Positions 9,623-18,808 of a stretch of 64,000 nt of DNA are shown in pieces. The position numbers and the translations under genes were made by a program. The number at the start of each line of letters is the position of its first letter. Position 1 is the stretch's first letter. The notes beneath the pieces are model-generated. The model ran no database searches, was not told where the DNA came from, and saw only the letters and a list, made by a program, of their open reading frames with translations. This DNA is from an uncultured Pelagibacteraceae bacterium (GTDB taxonomy: Bacteria; Pseudomonadota; Alphaproteobacteria; Pelagibacterales; Pelagibacteraceae), in NCBI GenBank assembly GCA_902561095.1, contig CACEOF010000001.1:107256-171255 (forward strand), written 5' to 3'.

Positions 9623-11461
9623 CTAATCTAACTCAAACATATTTTTATAATCTTTTCTCAAAGATCGATCTTGATCTTCTTTTTTAAGTATACAATTTCC
9701 GATTACCAAAATATCAAGATCAGTTCCCATAAAACATTTAAATGCATCTGTAGGAGTATTTACAATTGGCTCACCTCTTACATTGAAAGATGTATTAATT
9801 AAAATTGGGCATGAGGTTTTTTCTTTAAATTTAGACAACAATTTAAAGTATCTTTTGTTATTTTTTTCATCAACAGTTTGTATTCGAGCTGAATAATCAA
9901 CATGAGTTACAGCAGGAATTTTTGATCTTCTAAGGTTTAGTTTTTCTATTCCAAATAACATTTCGTCATCACGGTTCATTTCAAAACATTTTTCTTTTTT
10001 TACATTAGAAACCATTAACATATATGGACTGTTCCCTTCGAAATCAAACCAATATGAAACATCTTCTAATAATATTGATGGTGCGAAGGGCCTGAAACTC
10101 TCTCTAAATTTCACTTTAAGATTCAGATTTTTTTGCATACTTGATGACCTTGGGTCTCCAAGAATAGATCTAGATCCTAAAGCTCTTGGACCAAACTCCA
10201 TTCTTCCTTGAAACCAACCTACCGCATTACCTTCAATTAAAAATTCAGATGTATGGTCATATAATTCATCTTCATTATAAATTTTAAAATTAGCTCCATT
10301 TTTTTTTAATTCATTTTCAATTTCATATTGAAAATACTTTGGTCCTAAATAAGAACCTTTCATCTGATCATTGCTAGAAACTTTTCTCTTTTTTTTTAAT
10401 TCAAGATACCAGTAAGCTAGAGCAGCACCTAAAGCACCTCCTGCATCACTAGCAGCTGGTTGTATCCAAATATTATCAAAAATTTTATTTTTTTTAATTT
10501 TTCCATTTGCAACGCAGTTAAGTGCTACACCTCCTGCGAGGCATAAATTATCAATTTTATATTCTTCTTTGATGGATTTAACTAAAAGTATCATGATTTC
10601 TTCAGTAACTTGTTGAATTGAAGCTGCTATATCCATATGAAATTGTGACAGTTTTTCTTTAGTGCTATCCCTAGGTTTTTGTCCAAATAGAAAATTAAAC
10701 TTTTTATTTATCATTTTTAACCCAGTCGCATAATCAAAATAACTTTGATTCAACCTAAAAGATCCATCTGGTTTAATATCAAGTAAATTATTTTTAATTA
10801 TATTTGAATATTTTGGTTTTCCGTATGGAGCCAGCCCCATTAATTTGTACTCACCACTATTTACTTTAAATCCTGTGTAATATGTAAAAGCTGAATATAA
10901 TAACCCTAAAGAATGAGGAAAGTGAATTTCTTTTTTTATCTCTAAATTATTTCCTATTCCAATTGCTACTGTTGTTGTTGCCCATTCACCAACCCCATCA
11001 GCAGTTAGCACCACTGCTTCATCAAACGGTGATGGAAAAAAAGCGCTTGCAGCATGGCTTAAATGATGTTCAGAAAAAAATAGTTTTTTCTCAAAGTTAA
11101 AATTCTTATCGTATTCTTTTAAATGATTTAAAATTAATCTTTTCTGGAATAATTTTTCTCTTAACCATATAGGCATAGATTTTGTGAATTGCTTAAAACC
11201 TTTTGGAGCAAATGCTAGGTAAGTTTCTAATAATCTCTCAAATTTTAGAAAAGGTTTTTCAAAAAAAACAATTGTTTCAATTTGAGATAATCTTAAATTA
11301 GAATAATCAAGCAAAAATTGAATTGCATTTTTAGGAAAATTAGAATCATGTTTAATTCTAGTAAATCTTTCCTCCTGAGCTGCTGCAATTATTTCACCAT
11401 CTTCGATCAATGCAGCTGCACTATCATGATAGAATGCTGATATGCCTAGTACAGTAGTCAA
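9623..11461 (-). CDS. Carbamoyltransferase, NodU/CmcH/SxtI family
   Basis: Transfers a carbamoyl group from carbamoyl phosphate, via carbamoyl-AMP, to a hydroxyl acceptor. At 612 residues both family domains are present. The N-terminal Kae1-like domain has GISAFYHDSAAALIEDG and EERFTRIKHDSNFP, then EHHLSHAASAFFPSPF and TADGVGEWATT, then CLAGGVALNCVANGK. The C-terminal domain has GWFQGRMEFGPRALGSRSIL and ILINTSFNVRGEPIVNTPTDA. It sits 6 nt after a DUF5989 gene and one gene after an SxtJ-like gene, the arrangement known from saxitoxin clusters and many glycan loci. The acceptor is probably a sugar of a surface polymer; that is inference. Confidence 0.9.
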   Translation of the reverse strand: MTTVLGISAFYHDSAAALIEDGEIIAAAQEERFTRIKHDSNFPKNAIQFLLDYSNLRLSQIETIVFFEKPFLKFERLLETYLAFAPKGFKQFTKSMPIWLREKLFQKRLILNHLKEYDKNFNFEKKLFFSEHHLSHAASAFFPSPFDEAVVLTADGVGEWATTTVAIGIGNNLEIKKEIHFPHSLGLLYSAFTYYTGFKVNSGEYKLMGLAPYGKPKYSNIIKNNLLDIKPDGSFRLNQSYFDYATGLKMINKKFNFLFGQKPRDSTKEKLSQFHMDIAASIQQVTEEIMILLVKSIKEEYKIDNLCLAGGVALNCVANGKIKKNKIFDNIWIQPAASDAGGALGAALAYWYLELKKKRKVSSNDQMKGSYLGPKYFQYEIENELKKNGANFKIYNEDELYDHTSEFLIEGNAVGWFQGRMEFGPRALGSRSILGDPRSSSMQKNLNLKVKFRESFRPFAPSILLEDVSYWFDFEGNSPYMLMVSNVKKEKCFEMNRDDEMLFGIEKLNLRRSKIPAVTHVDYSARIQTVDEKNNKRYFKLLSKFKEKTSCPILINTSFNVRGEPIVNTPTDAFKCFMGTDLDILVIGNCILKKEDQDRSLRKDYKNMFELD

Positions 11462-11467
11462 ATTTGT

Positions 11468-11617
11468 TTAAAAAATTGTATAAATAAATGGAGCAACTGC
11501 TGATCCCTGACTTAAAATTATTAAACCTCCAAACAATGCTAAAACTATAATGATTGGAAATAACCAATATTTTTTTCTCACTCTTAAAAATTTCCAAAAC
11601 TCTATTACAAAGCTCAT
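11468..11617 (-). CDS. DUF5989 / SxtK-like 49-residue membrane protein
   Basis: A short gene found by translating the gap between its neighbours. It encodes 49 residues starting MSFVIEFWKFLRVRKKYWLF, with one hydrophobic helix (about residues 18-38) and the ending SAVAPFIYTIF. The basic RVRKKYW segment before the helix and the tail are typical of DUF5989 proteins, related to SxtK of the saxitoxin cluster, which accompany NodU-type carbamoyltransferases. It starts one base after the SxtJ-like stop and ends 6 nt before the carbamoyltransferase. The function of the family is unknown. Confidence 0.83.
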   Translation of the reverse strand: MSFVIEFWKFLRVRKKYWLFPIIIVLALFGGLIILSQGSAVAPFIYTIF

Positions 11618-11618
11618 A

Positions 11619-12005
11619 CTAAAATTGATTCTTCATACTATTATTTTTGTTGTCCTTAAAAATCCAGTAGGTTTTGTCTTTATTTGTCTTTAGTTTTAAT
11701 ATGTCTTTATTAAATATTCTCAATAATAATCCTGTAGGTGTTAGCACAAAGAAAAAAATAAACCCCATAATTATTGGAGAAATTATTTTTCCTAAAAATA
11801 TACCAAACTTAAACCATAATTTATTTAATGGTGTAAGAGTTTTAGAATTTATCAGCCCCAAACTTAAAAAAATTAAAGATATTATAAGAGACCATATTCT
11901 TAAATTAGAACCACTTATTAAAGGGTAAAAAGCTACAATTAAGAAAACAACAAAAAAAACAAATCCAAAGTTTCTGTTTGAAGGTAATTTTACTTCCTCA
12001 GTCAT
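11619..12005 (-). CDS. SxtJ-like membrane protein
   Basis: A 128-residue protein with about four hydrophobic segments: roughly residues 14-30, 36-52, 66-88 (amphipathic) and 75-95. The KLWFKFGIFLGKIISPIIMGFIFF stretch followed by LTPTGLLLR resembles the conserved core of SxtJ-family proteins, which are encoded with DUF5989 proteins and NodU-type carbamoyltransferases. It is the first of the four-gene cassette sxtJ-like, DUF5989, carbamoyltransferase, SGNH, with gaps of 1, 6 and 3 nt. It lies 14 nt after thyX, so it may be transcribed from upstream of that gene. Function unknown. Confidence 0.78.
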   Translation of the reverse strand: MTEEVKLPSNRNFGFVFFVVFLIVAFYPLISGSNLRIWSLIISLIFLSLGLINSKTLTPLNKLWFKFGIFLGKIISPIIMGFIFFFVLTPTGLLLRIFNKDILKLKTNKDKTYWIFKDNKNNSMKNQF

Positions 12006-12019
12006 AGATATTTTTAATG

Positions 12020-12967
12020 TTAAACTAAATAATCTTTTTTATCAAATGCTTCCATTAGTTCATTCCACTCTCTTTTTGAGAGACCCGATTGTTCAATTGA
12101 AATTTTTTCACCTTTTATAAGTTTTTTTAAAACTTCTTTACCTTTAGATGAGACCTCTGTTCCTCCAACTCTATAATCCATAAAAGCTTCGTAAGTTATA
12201 GGAACCCATTTCTTTACTGTATCTAACATTATGTCTGCATAAACTCTTATCTCATATTGTGCATGACTATCAGCTCTTAATCTTAAAAAATTCATTAAAT
12301 TTAACAAATCAGTTTTCCAGTACCACTGAGTATATGTATTTAAGGTTAAATTCATTCTTGCAAGTTCTCTTGCTAAACCTTTTCTACCTTCATCAATTAT
12401 TGACCCATCAAATTTCTGATTTAACATTGTTTCATAATTATCATATGTTCTTTCAGCATCTCCTTTTAATATCTCTAAAACCTTCTCTGCTTGCTCACCT
12501 TTTAAAACATCTCCTCTTCCTTGTCTGTTACTGATCGATTGGGCAGCTAGATTTTCTTGTGATGGCAAATAAAATTCTTTATCTAAAATTGAATATCTCG
12601 CAGAATATTCATTTACATTTGCAGTTCTATGTCTAATCCACTGACGAGCTATAAATATTGGCAATTTTATGTGGTATTTTATTTCACACATCTCAAAAGG
12701 TGTGCTATGCCAATGTCTCATTAAATATTTTATGAGCCCTTCATCTGTCGAAACTTTTTTTGTTCCTTTACCATAAGAAACTCTTGCTGATTGAACTATG
12801 GATGTATCATCTCCCATGTAGTCAACTACTCTCACAAAACCATGATCTAATGCAGGAATTGCCTCGTAAAGTATATTTTCAAGTTTTGGTGCTGTTACTC
12901 TCTTAGTTTGGTTATTTTGGGACTGTTGGTCTTTAATATCTTCAATTTGATCTTTTGTTAACTTCAT
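12020..12967 (-). CDS. thyX: Flavin-dependent thymidylate synthase
   Basis: Makes dTMP from dUMP with methylene-tetrahydrofolate and FADH2, replacing ThyA. The ThyX signature RHR-x7-S is present as [11 protein letters not shown] near residues 109-119, followed by ARYS. At 315 residues it fits the long alphaproteobacterial and rickettsial form (about 290-310). It is the only clear housekeeping gene inside the accessory-looking block 8513-19722 and stands directly upstream of the SxtJ-like gene on the same strand. Together with folP and the cyclo-ligase it belongs to the folate economy of the cell. Confidence 0.95.
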   Translation of the reverse strand: MKLTKDQIEDIKDQQSQNNQTKRVTAPKLENILYEAIPALDHGFVRVVDYMGDDTSIVQSARVSYGKGTKKVSTDEGLIKYLMRHWHSTPFEMCEIKYHIKLPIFIARQWIRHRTANVNEYSARYSILDKEFYLPSQENLAAQSISNRQGRGDVLKGEQAEKVLEILKGDAERTYDNYETMLNQKFDGSIIDEGRKGLARELARMNLTLNTYTQWYWKTDLLNLMNFLRLRADSHAQYEIRVYADIMLDTVKKWVPITYEAFMDYRVGGTEVSSKGKEVLKKLIKGEKISIEQSGLSKREWNELMEAFDKKDYLV

Positions 12968-13015
12968 AAAGTTTTAATTCACCTTAAATATTATATTTAA
13001 TATAAATTTTTTAAA

Positions 13016-13714
13016 TTAATTAAATTTAATTTTTATAAGTCCATATATATTTCTGAAAATTATTCCAAGTAAATTTTTAAGTTTATACCCAGCCTCTCCT
13101 TCAATTCGTGGATAATGCTTTATCGGTTTTTGAACAAATTTAATATTTCTTGATATTGATAAGCCAATAAAACCCCACCAAAATCCTTCTTTCATGAATA
13201 AAAGTTTTTTTTTATCCAATTTTTTAAATGTAGAATTCAATCCTAGTACAAATGGACAACTTGGATCTATTAATTTTGAATTAAACAATACTGAATGTAA
13301 TATTTTAAAAAGTTTACTATATAAAAGTCTATTCCATGGATCCTTTCTTGGATTTCTATATCCAATTAGGAATTCATTTTCATTGGGGAGATTAATTAAA
13401 TTTTCAATGAGGGAACTAACTTTTATTTGGTTATCACTATCAGTACATAGTATAAAATTTTTTTTCGAATGAGTTATTCCGTCTACTACAGCTTTTGAGT
13501 ATCCTCTTTTTTGTTTTTGGCTGAGATTAATTATTGGAAAAATAGTTTCAAGCTTTGATATTAAATCTTTTGTTCCATCTGTACTACCATCTTCAACTAA
13601 TACAAACTCATGATCAATTTCATTTTCTATAAGTGCTAAATTCCAAGAAGTTAGAAGTTCTCTCAGATTATTTGCCTCATTATGTATTGGTAGAACGATT
13701 GAAATACTAATCAT
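13016..13714 (-). CDS. Family 2 glycosyltransferase
   Basis: A 232-residue GT-A fold enzyme of family 2. It has the N-terminal VLPIHNEANNLRELL, the EFVLVEDGSTDGTKDLI nucleotide-binding segment and CTDSDNQIKVSSL containing a DxD-like motif. The protein resembles the catalytic domain of dolichol-phosphate-mannose synthase or undecaprenyl-phosphate sugar transferases, but has no clear C-terminal membrane helices. It is divergent from a large membrane protein (13774) and probably works in the same surface glycan pathway. The sugar and acceptor cannot be deduced. Confidence 0.88.
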   Translation of the reverse strand: MISISIVLPIHNEANNLRELLTSWNLALIENEIDHEFVLVEDGSTDGTKDLISKLETIFPIINLSQKQKRGYSKAVVDGITHSKKNFILCTDSDNQIKVSSLIENLINLPNENEFLIGYRNPRKDPWNRLLYSKLFKILHSVLFNSKLIDPSCPFVLGLNSTFKKLDKKKLLFMKEGFWWGFIGLSISRNIKFVQKPIKHYPRIEGEAGYKLKNLLGIIFRNIYGLIKIKFN

Positions 13715-13773
13715 AGTTAAGTTTATACTTTATTTAATTTTATTTTTATAATTTTAATCTAAGATTATTATAA

Positions 13774-15633
13774 ATGAGTATACTATTTCATTATATATAT
13801 GGTTTAACGCTATTTTCATTCTCATTTATAATAACAAAGTCTATTTTTATTAATTATAAATTTAAGAATTTAGAAAAAGTAATATTTTTTCCAATAAGCG
13901 TATTTTTTACTATTTTTTTAATATTAACTTTTTATTTATACTTTAAAATTTGGCTTATAATATTTATTTTTTTAATATTAAATATTTTAAGAAACTTTCA
14001 ATTATTATTTAAAAACCTAAAAAAAACATTTTTTAATTATAATTTTTTATTAATAAATATTATTTTAATTTCACTTTGTATAAATAATGTAACTATAGTT
14101 CACTCCCCTACAGAGTTTTATAATGGGTGGGGCTTAACAGATACAATGTACGGAATCAGTAGAACATTTTCATACCCCATATCTTATTTTGAATTTAAAG
14201 ATTTATCACTAGTGGATCATAAATTTCCTATTGCGCAATCATTTTTTGGAATTTTGGCTTTACCAATTAATTATTTAAAAATATTTGATCCCTTTTTATT
14301 TATTTCAGTATCAGTCCAAATTTATTCATTCGTATGTTTGTATTATGTTTTCCAAAACTATAAAAAAAATCAAAATATAAGCAATGCAGATCTAATTCTT
14401 ATGTCGATATTTGTAGTTTGTTCATTAAAGTTTCCACTTTATTTTCTAGAAAATGGCTGGAAAGCTATTTTAATTATTCCTTTAGCATATTCATGTACTA
14501 AAGTTTTAATAAACAAAGAAAATTTCAACGAAATAAAAATTTTAGCAATTATATTTTTATTAGTGATATCAGCTTTTTTGATTAAAACAGGAATTATAAT
14601 TGTATTAGGTTTATTAACTATTATTGAATTTTTTTCATTTTCAAAAAGAGGTCAATTGATCGTATTTTCTCTCGGGATAGCTTCATTAATTGTATTTTAT
14701 CTATCTTTTTCTTTAGATCAATTATTTGATTATTTTTACCAGCCAGATTCAATACTTTCTATTTCAAGTTATAAAATCGCAAAATTTAATCTTTTGATAA
14801 CTCTTTTTTCCTTAATCATTTTGAGATTTTTTTCTAGTATGAATAATAAAATATTTATTTTTTTATACTCAAATCTTATATTTTATTTTCTATTTCCAAC
14901 AATATCGGTTTTTAACTTATTTTTTACTTATTTAATAATTCTATTTTATTTCTTAGAAAATGATCAGATAATTTTTAGGAAATTTATTAAAAATAAATAT
15001 ATTTATTTCTTTATAGTAGTATTTATATTTGTAACAATTGTTGGGTATTTTATTCAAAATGAATATTTTTTAATATATTTATGTTTTATATCTTTAATAT
15101 TTTTTTCTATTGTAGACGTCAAAAATAAGAAAATAAAAAAACTTTTTAATACTTTCTTAATTTTTTTATTAATTACGAGTACATTGTCTTTTGCAAAGGT
15201 AATGGGAGTAGTAAATATGAATTATCAATATCACTCACTTTCGAGTTCTGAGAATGATATTGCTTTGAAAGCAGAAGAAATAGTTGATAAGAATGGTTTG
15301 ATTTTTACTGATTTAGGTAAAAACTTTGATAATTATCATGGAAAATACGGTGACGCTTTTGCTCTTCAATTGACTCAATCTAATAGACAATTTTTTTTAT
15401 TATCTTTTTATACAGATCTATATAATTATTATGATAATTCTGAACGTAAAAAAATCATAAGTTTAAATGATAAAGTGTTGAGTGGTTCTTTTAAACCTGA
15501 TCAAATTAAGTTAAATCAAAAGTTTGATGATTACTATGCTCTGATTGAGAAAGATAAATCTATTATTCCAGATAGTTTTAAACTTGCATATTCAAATGAT
15601 AAATACTCAATTTATCAAATTGTTACTAAATAA
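13774..15633 (+). CDS. Large multi-spanning membrane protein of unknown function
   Basis: I do not recognise this 619-residue protein. Roughly residues 1-475 contain about 12-14 hydrophobic helices rich in Phe, Ile, Leu and Tyr; residues 475-619 form a soluble tail (KVMGVVNMNYQYHSLSSSEN, then FALQLTQSNRQFFLLSFYTD). The overall shape, many helices plus a C-terminal soluble domain, is like GT-C glycosyltransferases, but no DxD or EXD first-loop motif stands out beyond a VVHSPTEFYNGWG loop near residue 108. It is divergent from the GT2 gene and overlaps the convergent SGNH gene by 27 nt. Lipid-linked sugar transfer is only a guess. Confidence 0.7.
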   Translation: MSILFHYIYGLTLFSFSFIITKSIFINYKFKNLEKVIFFPISVFFTIFLILTFYLYFKIWLIIFIFLILNILRNFQLLFKNLKKTFFNYNFLLINIILISLCINNVTIVHSPTEFYNGWGLTDTMYGISRTFSYPISYFEFKDLSLVDHKFPIAQSFFGILALPINYLKIFDPFLFISVSVQIYSFVCLYYVFQNYKKNQNISNADLILMSIFVVCSLKFPLYFLENGWKAILIIPLAYSCTKVLINKENFNEIKILAIIFLLVISAFLIKTGIIIVLGLLTIIEFFSFSKRGQLIVFSLGIASLIVFYLSFSLDQLFDYFYQPDSILSISSYKIAKFNLLITLFSLIILRFFSSMNNKIFIFLYSNLIFYFLFPTISVFNLFFTYLIILFYFLENDQIIFRKFIKNKYIYFFIVVFIFVTIVGYFIQNEYFLIYLCFISLIFFSIVDVKNKKIKKLFNTFLIFLLITSTLSFAKVMGVVNMNYQYHSLSSSENDIALKAEEIVDKNGLIFTDLGKNFDNYHGKYGDAFALQLTQSNRQFFLLSFYTDLYNYYDNSERKKIISLNDKVLSGSFKPDQIKLNQKFDDYYALIEKDKSIIPDSFKLAYSNDKYSIYQIVTK

Positions 15634-16728
15634 ATATTTTAGATTTTCTGCTATTATTTTATGTCCTAGCTCATTCGGGTGATTATCATAAGTAATAATA
15701 TATTCCTCTGGTTTTTCATGCATTTTTTTCATCATATTAGATAAATCAAAAAACTTTATGTCATGTTTCTCAAAAAAATTTTTTGAATATTTTAAAAAAT
15801 GAAGTGTTGGATTATCTAATAGCGGCAGATTCTGATAATCATACCAGCCACTGTAAATAATATTAAGTTGTGTATTGCATTTTTTTGATGTTTCTTTTAA
15901 CCTTAAGAGTAATATTTTCCCTGCAATTTCGGCAACATCTAACTCAGTAGGTATTCTGTGTGATGGGATATCAAAATCTGAAGATGGCAATATATTTTGC
16001 CGCCAAAATTTTTTATCTTTTATATTAACAATTGTTTGTCTTAAAAGATAGAAAACATGACTATTTCTAATAAGAAATTTATAAAAAGGAATTTTATGGT
16101 ATTTCGAATGAGTAACTAGTGGTTTCACACTTCCGTATTCAACTTTGAAAATTTTCATAATTTGAGAATAATGAAAATCAAAAATTCTATCTATTTCAGG
16201 ATGATTAGTATTTTTAATTTTAATAAGGTTAAGAATATCCATTTTATATAATTTTGAGACATAACCCCTCCTAAAATCATCTGTATTAAACATAACAATC
16301 ACATTTTTAGGATCAATTTCTTTACAATATGTTTCTAAGTATCTTGTATAATCGGCAATTCCCCAACCAGGAACTGAGGGATTAATAACTTTATAATTTT
16401 TTAGATACTTTTGTAGAAGCTCTGTAAAAATATATTTATCATTAATTAACCACCCAAAGGTAAAAGAGTCTCCTAATATGAGTAGTTTATCATGGTTATT
16501 ATTACTTGAGGTGATTCTATTACCAAATTCATCAAAAGTATATTTTGCAGTTCTACCAAGAGCTCTATGAAAATATTTCGAGTTTTTTCTCAAGATATTT
16601 AATCCATTTTTATCTCTTACCGAGTACCAACCATCTAAATTTTGAGGATAAAAGAGCTTGAGAGAAAATTCAAAAATTAACAGCACAAGTAAGATAGAGG
16701 AAAAAAGTAATAATAAATTCTTTTTCAT
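15607..16728 (-). CDS. Membrane-anchored SGNH/GDSL hydrolase-like protein
   Basis: A 373-residue protein with an N-terminal membrane helix or signal anchor (about residues 4-24) and an SGNH domain. LLILGDSFTFGW holds the nucleophile Ser, NPSVPGWG the Gly block, VIVMFNTDD the block III position with Asn, and YDNHPNELGHKIIA the Asp-x-His pair. All four blocks are intact, so it is probably an active esterase or acyltransferase on the periplasmic side. It is convergent with the membrane protein at 13774. A polysaccharide acetyl ester is a plausible substrate, by inference from the neighbouring glycan genes. Confidence 0.8.
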   Translation of the reverse strand: MKKNLLLLFSSILLVLLIFEFSLKLFYPQNLDGWYSVRDKNGLNILRKNSKYFHRALGRTAKYTFDEFGNRITSSNNNHDKLLILGDSFTFGWLINDKYIFTELLQKYLKNYKVINPSVPGWGIADYTRYLETYCKEIDPKNVIVMFNTDDFRRGYVSKLYKMDILNLIKIKNTNHPEIDRIFDFHYSQIMKIFKVEYGSVKPLVTHSKYHKIPFYKFLIRNSHVFYLLRQTIVNIKDKKFWRQNILPSSDFDIPSHRIPTELDVAEIAGKILLLRLKETSKKCNTQLNIIYSGWYDYQNLPLLDNPTLHFLKYSKNFFEKHDIKFFDLSNMMKKMHEKPEEYIITYDNHPNELGHKIIAENLKYLFSNNLIN

Positions 16729-16762
16729 TATTTATCTTTAATTGAAAAATTTTTTTTTGGAT

Positions 16763-17527
16763 TTAGTATCCAATAACTTTATCAAATTTAGCAAAATTTG
16801 GTTTGTCTGATGTATACATTGCTGTCACCATTACTCTAAATTTTTCCTTAAGAACTAGACCTCTGTGGATGCCATTTGTATCTGCAAATATTAATGTACC
16901 CTTATCTCCTGTACAAGAATGCAGACTATTTTCACCATATTTTTTTTGGACTGACTCTTCGTCTAAATTTACATCTTGCCATGGATATCTATGGCTTCTT
17001 TCTACAAATTGAAAAGGTCCATTATTATTATTAACATTTTCTAGGTAAAAAAAAATTTTTATCAATTTTACGTCATCTGCATCTCTATGAAATATTTGAG
17101 TATGAACAGGATGATTAAAAAAATTATTTTTATAATCGGCAACGACTTCTATTATTCTTAAATAAGGTTTAAAACCAAAATACTGTTTTATATTATTAAT
17201 TATGAATTTATCCTCAGCAAAATTAATTAGGTCTTGATCAGGAAAATATCGACTTATACGTAATTTATAGCTTGATTTATTAACAGGATTTGAATTTTGT
17301 TTTACATAATCAAAAATCTCTTCTTTGTTTAAATTTTCATATAGATCGATAATTTTTTTTGCTTTTTCATTTTTTTTATGAAAATTATATTCTGTACTAA
17401 TTCCTTTTTTTCGCAAGTTCTGTACATGAGGATATATTTCGTCATTTATAATGTTTGGTTTAGGAAATTTAGAAAGTTTAAAATTATAACGTATTTTTCT
17501 AATTTGAGTTTTAATCACATTCAACAT
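16763..17527 (-). CDS. Phytanoyl-CoA dioxygenase (PhyH)-like Fe(II)/2OG oxygenase
   Basis: A 254-residue protein with the double-stranded beta-helix signature of PhyH oxygenases. HTQIFHRDADDVKLIKIFFYL gives the HxD iron ligands near residue 147, and GIHRG near 220 gives the distal His, with a following Arg (EKFRVMV) for 2-oxoglutarate. NGPFQFVERSHRYPW is the usual loop before the distal strand. The family hydroxylates many small molecules and lipid- or sugar-linked substrates. The gene is divergent from the radical SAM gene across a 135-nt A+T-rich gap. Substrate unknown. Confidence 0.83.
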   Translation of the reverse strand: MLNVIKTQIRKIRYNFKLSKFPKPNIINDEIYPHVQNLRKKGISTEYNFHKKNEKAKKIIDLYENLNKEEIFDYVKQNSNPVNKSSYKLRISRYFPDQDLINFAEDKFIINNIKQYFGFKPYLRIIEVVADYKNNFFNHPVHTQIFHRDADDVKLIKIFFYLENVNNNNGPFQFVERSHRYPWQDVNLDEESVQKKYGENSLHSCTGDKGTLIFADTNGIHRGLVLKEKFRVMVTAMYTSDKPNFAKFDKVIGY

Positions 17528-17662
17528 TTTAAACTAATACTATAATTTCAAATTTCTTCAAATTAAACTATAAATTCCAAAAAATCTGACTATAGTTAAT
17601 TATGTTAGATAATTTATTTCTTTTATTATATACATAATTTGATTAAATATTTTTAATTGATT

Positions 17663-18808
17663 ATGAGCAATGCACTAGGCAATAGTAAAATCAGGCAAGA
17701 AAGTATAGCCGAAAAAGTAGATACTCAACAAATAAATAATCTTTACTTATCAAAATTGAATGAATTTGAAAAAATTGTTAATGAAACAGGCGACCCTTAC
17801 TCTAAAGATCTATTAAACCATCTTAAAAAATTTAGAAAACTTGATTTAATAATTAACAAACATATGGAAATGTTTATTATAAAATATCAAAATAATTTCA
17901 CAAAAATAATTAAATATTTAATTTTTAGATATAAATTTCAATTAGCTGGTAAAAAAAAAATAAATCTCGGATATCCACCTTATTTATTAATTGAACCAGT
18001 TTCTACTTGTAATTTAAGGTGTCCATTTTGTTTCCAAACAGACAAAACATTTACAAAAAAACCTTTTATGGGTGTAATGGACTTTGATTTTTTCAAATCT
18101 ATAGTAGATCAAGCTGATGAGTTAGAAACTGGTGCAATTACCATTGCTAGTAGAGGTGAGCCAACTATGCATAAAAAATTTGTCGACATGCTTGAATATG
18201 TAAATACGAAAAAAAATATTTTTGAATTAAAAGTAAACACCAATGGAACATTTCTCAATGAGGAAAAATGCCATGCAATATTTAAGAATAATGTAACACA
18301 ACTTGTTGTGTCCTCAGATCATTATATAAAGGAAGACTATGAAAGACTTAGATTAGGAAGCAATTTTGAAAAAGTTGTAGAAAATGTTGATATGCTTTTT
18401 AATATAAGAAAAAAGCATTATCCCGATTCCCTAACCGAGATAAGAATTTCGGGGATTGATAACGAAAAAAATTTAGATAAAGAAAAATTTAAAAAATTTT
18501 GGATAAAAAGATGTGACCACGTCTCTGCCTCATATCCTTTAGAAAGATGGAACACATATGAAAATGAAATTGATAATATTAAAGATCCGTGTGAAAATCT
18601 TTGGGATAGGATGTATGTTTGGTTTGATGGAAAAGTAAATCCTTGTGACGCTGATTATAAAAGTTACTTGAGCTACGGAAGTGCTAAAGAATACGACTTA
18701 AAAGATTTATGGAACAATAAAATTTTATCTAAAACAAGAAATCAACATTTAAATAATAAAAGGCAAACGATTAATCCGTGTGACAGATGTGGTGTAACCT
18801 TTTTATGA
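17663..18808 (+). CDS. Radical SAM protein with SPASM-type C-terminus
   Basis: A 381-residue radical SAM enzyme. The CxxxCxxC cluster motif is CNLRCPFC at residues 116-123, preceded by PPYLLIEPVST. ITIASRGEPTMHKKFVDML is the GGEP-like strand, with SRGEP in place of GGEP. The C-terminus has SPASM-like cysteines: CENLWDRMYVWFDGKVNPCDADYK and a final NPCDRCG. Such proteins often act on carbohydrates or peptides. Residues 1-100 are a helical extension. ATG 17663 is chosen over a TTG two codons earlier. Its TGA overlaps the ATG of the next gene, so the two are translationally coupled. The reaction is unknown. Confidence 0.85.
   Translation: MSNALGNSKIRQESIAEKVDTQQINNLYLSKLNEFEKIVNETGDPYSKDLLNHLKKFRKLDLIINKHMEMFIIKYQNNFTKIIKYLIFRYKFQLAGKKKINLGYPPYLLIEPVSTCNLRCPFCFQTDKTFTKKPFMGVMDFDFFKSIVDQADELETGAITIASRGEPTMHKKFVDMLEYVNTKKNIFELKVNTNGTFLNEEKCHAIFKNNVTQLVVSSDHYIKEDYERLRLGSNFEKVVENVDMLFNIRKKHYPDSLTEIRISGIDNEKNLDKEKFKKFWIKRCDHVSASYPLERWNTYENEIDNIKDPCENLWDRMYVWFDGKVNPCDADYKSYLSYGSAKEYDLKDLWNNKILSKTRNQHLNNKRQTINPCDRCGVTFL

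Noticed and set aside
18787..18804. Earlier ATG for the Gfo/Idh/MocA gene
   Set aside because: The added residues precede the Rossmann motif in an unusual way, and the ATGA overlap at 18805 is the normal coupled arrangement.
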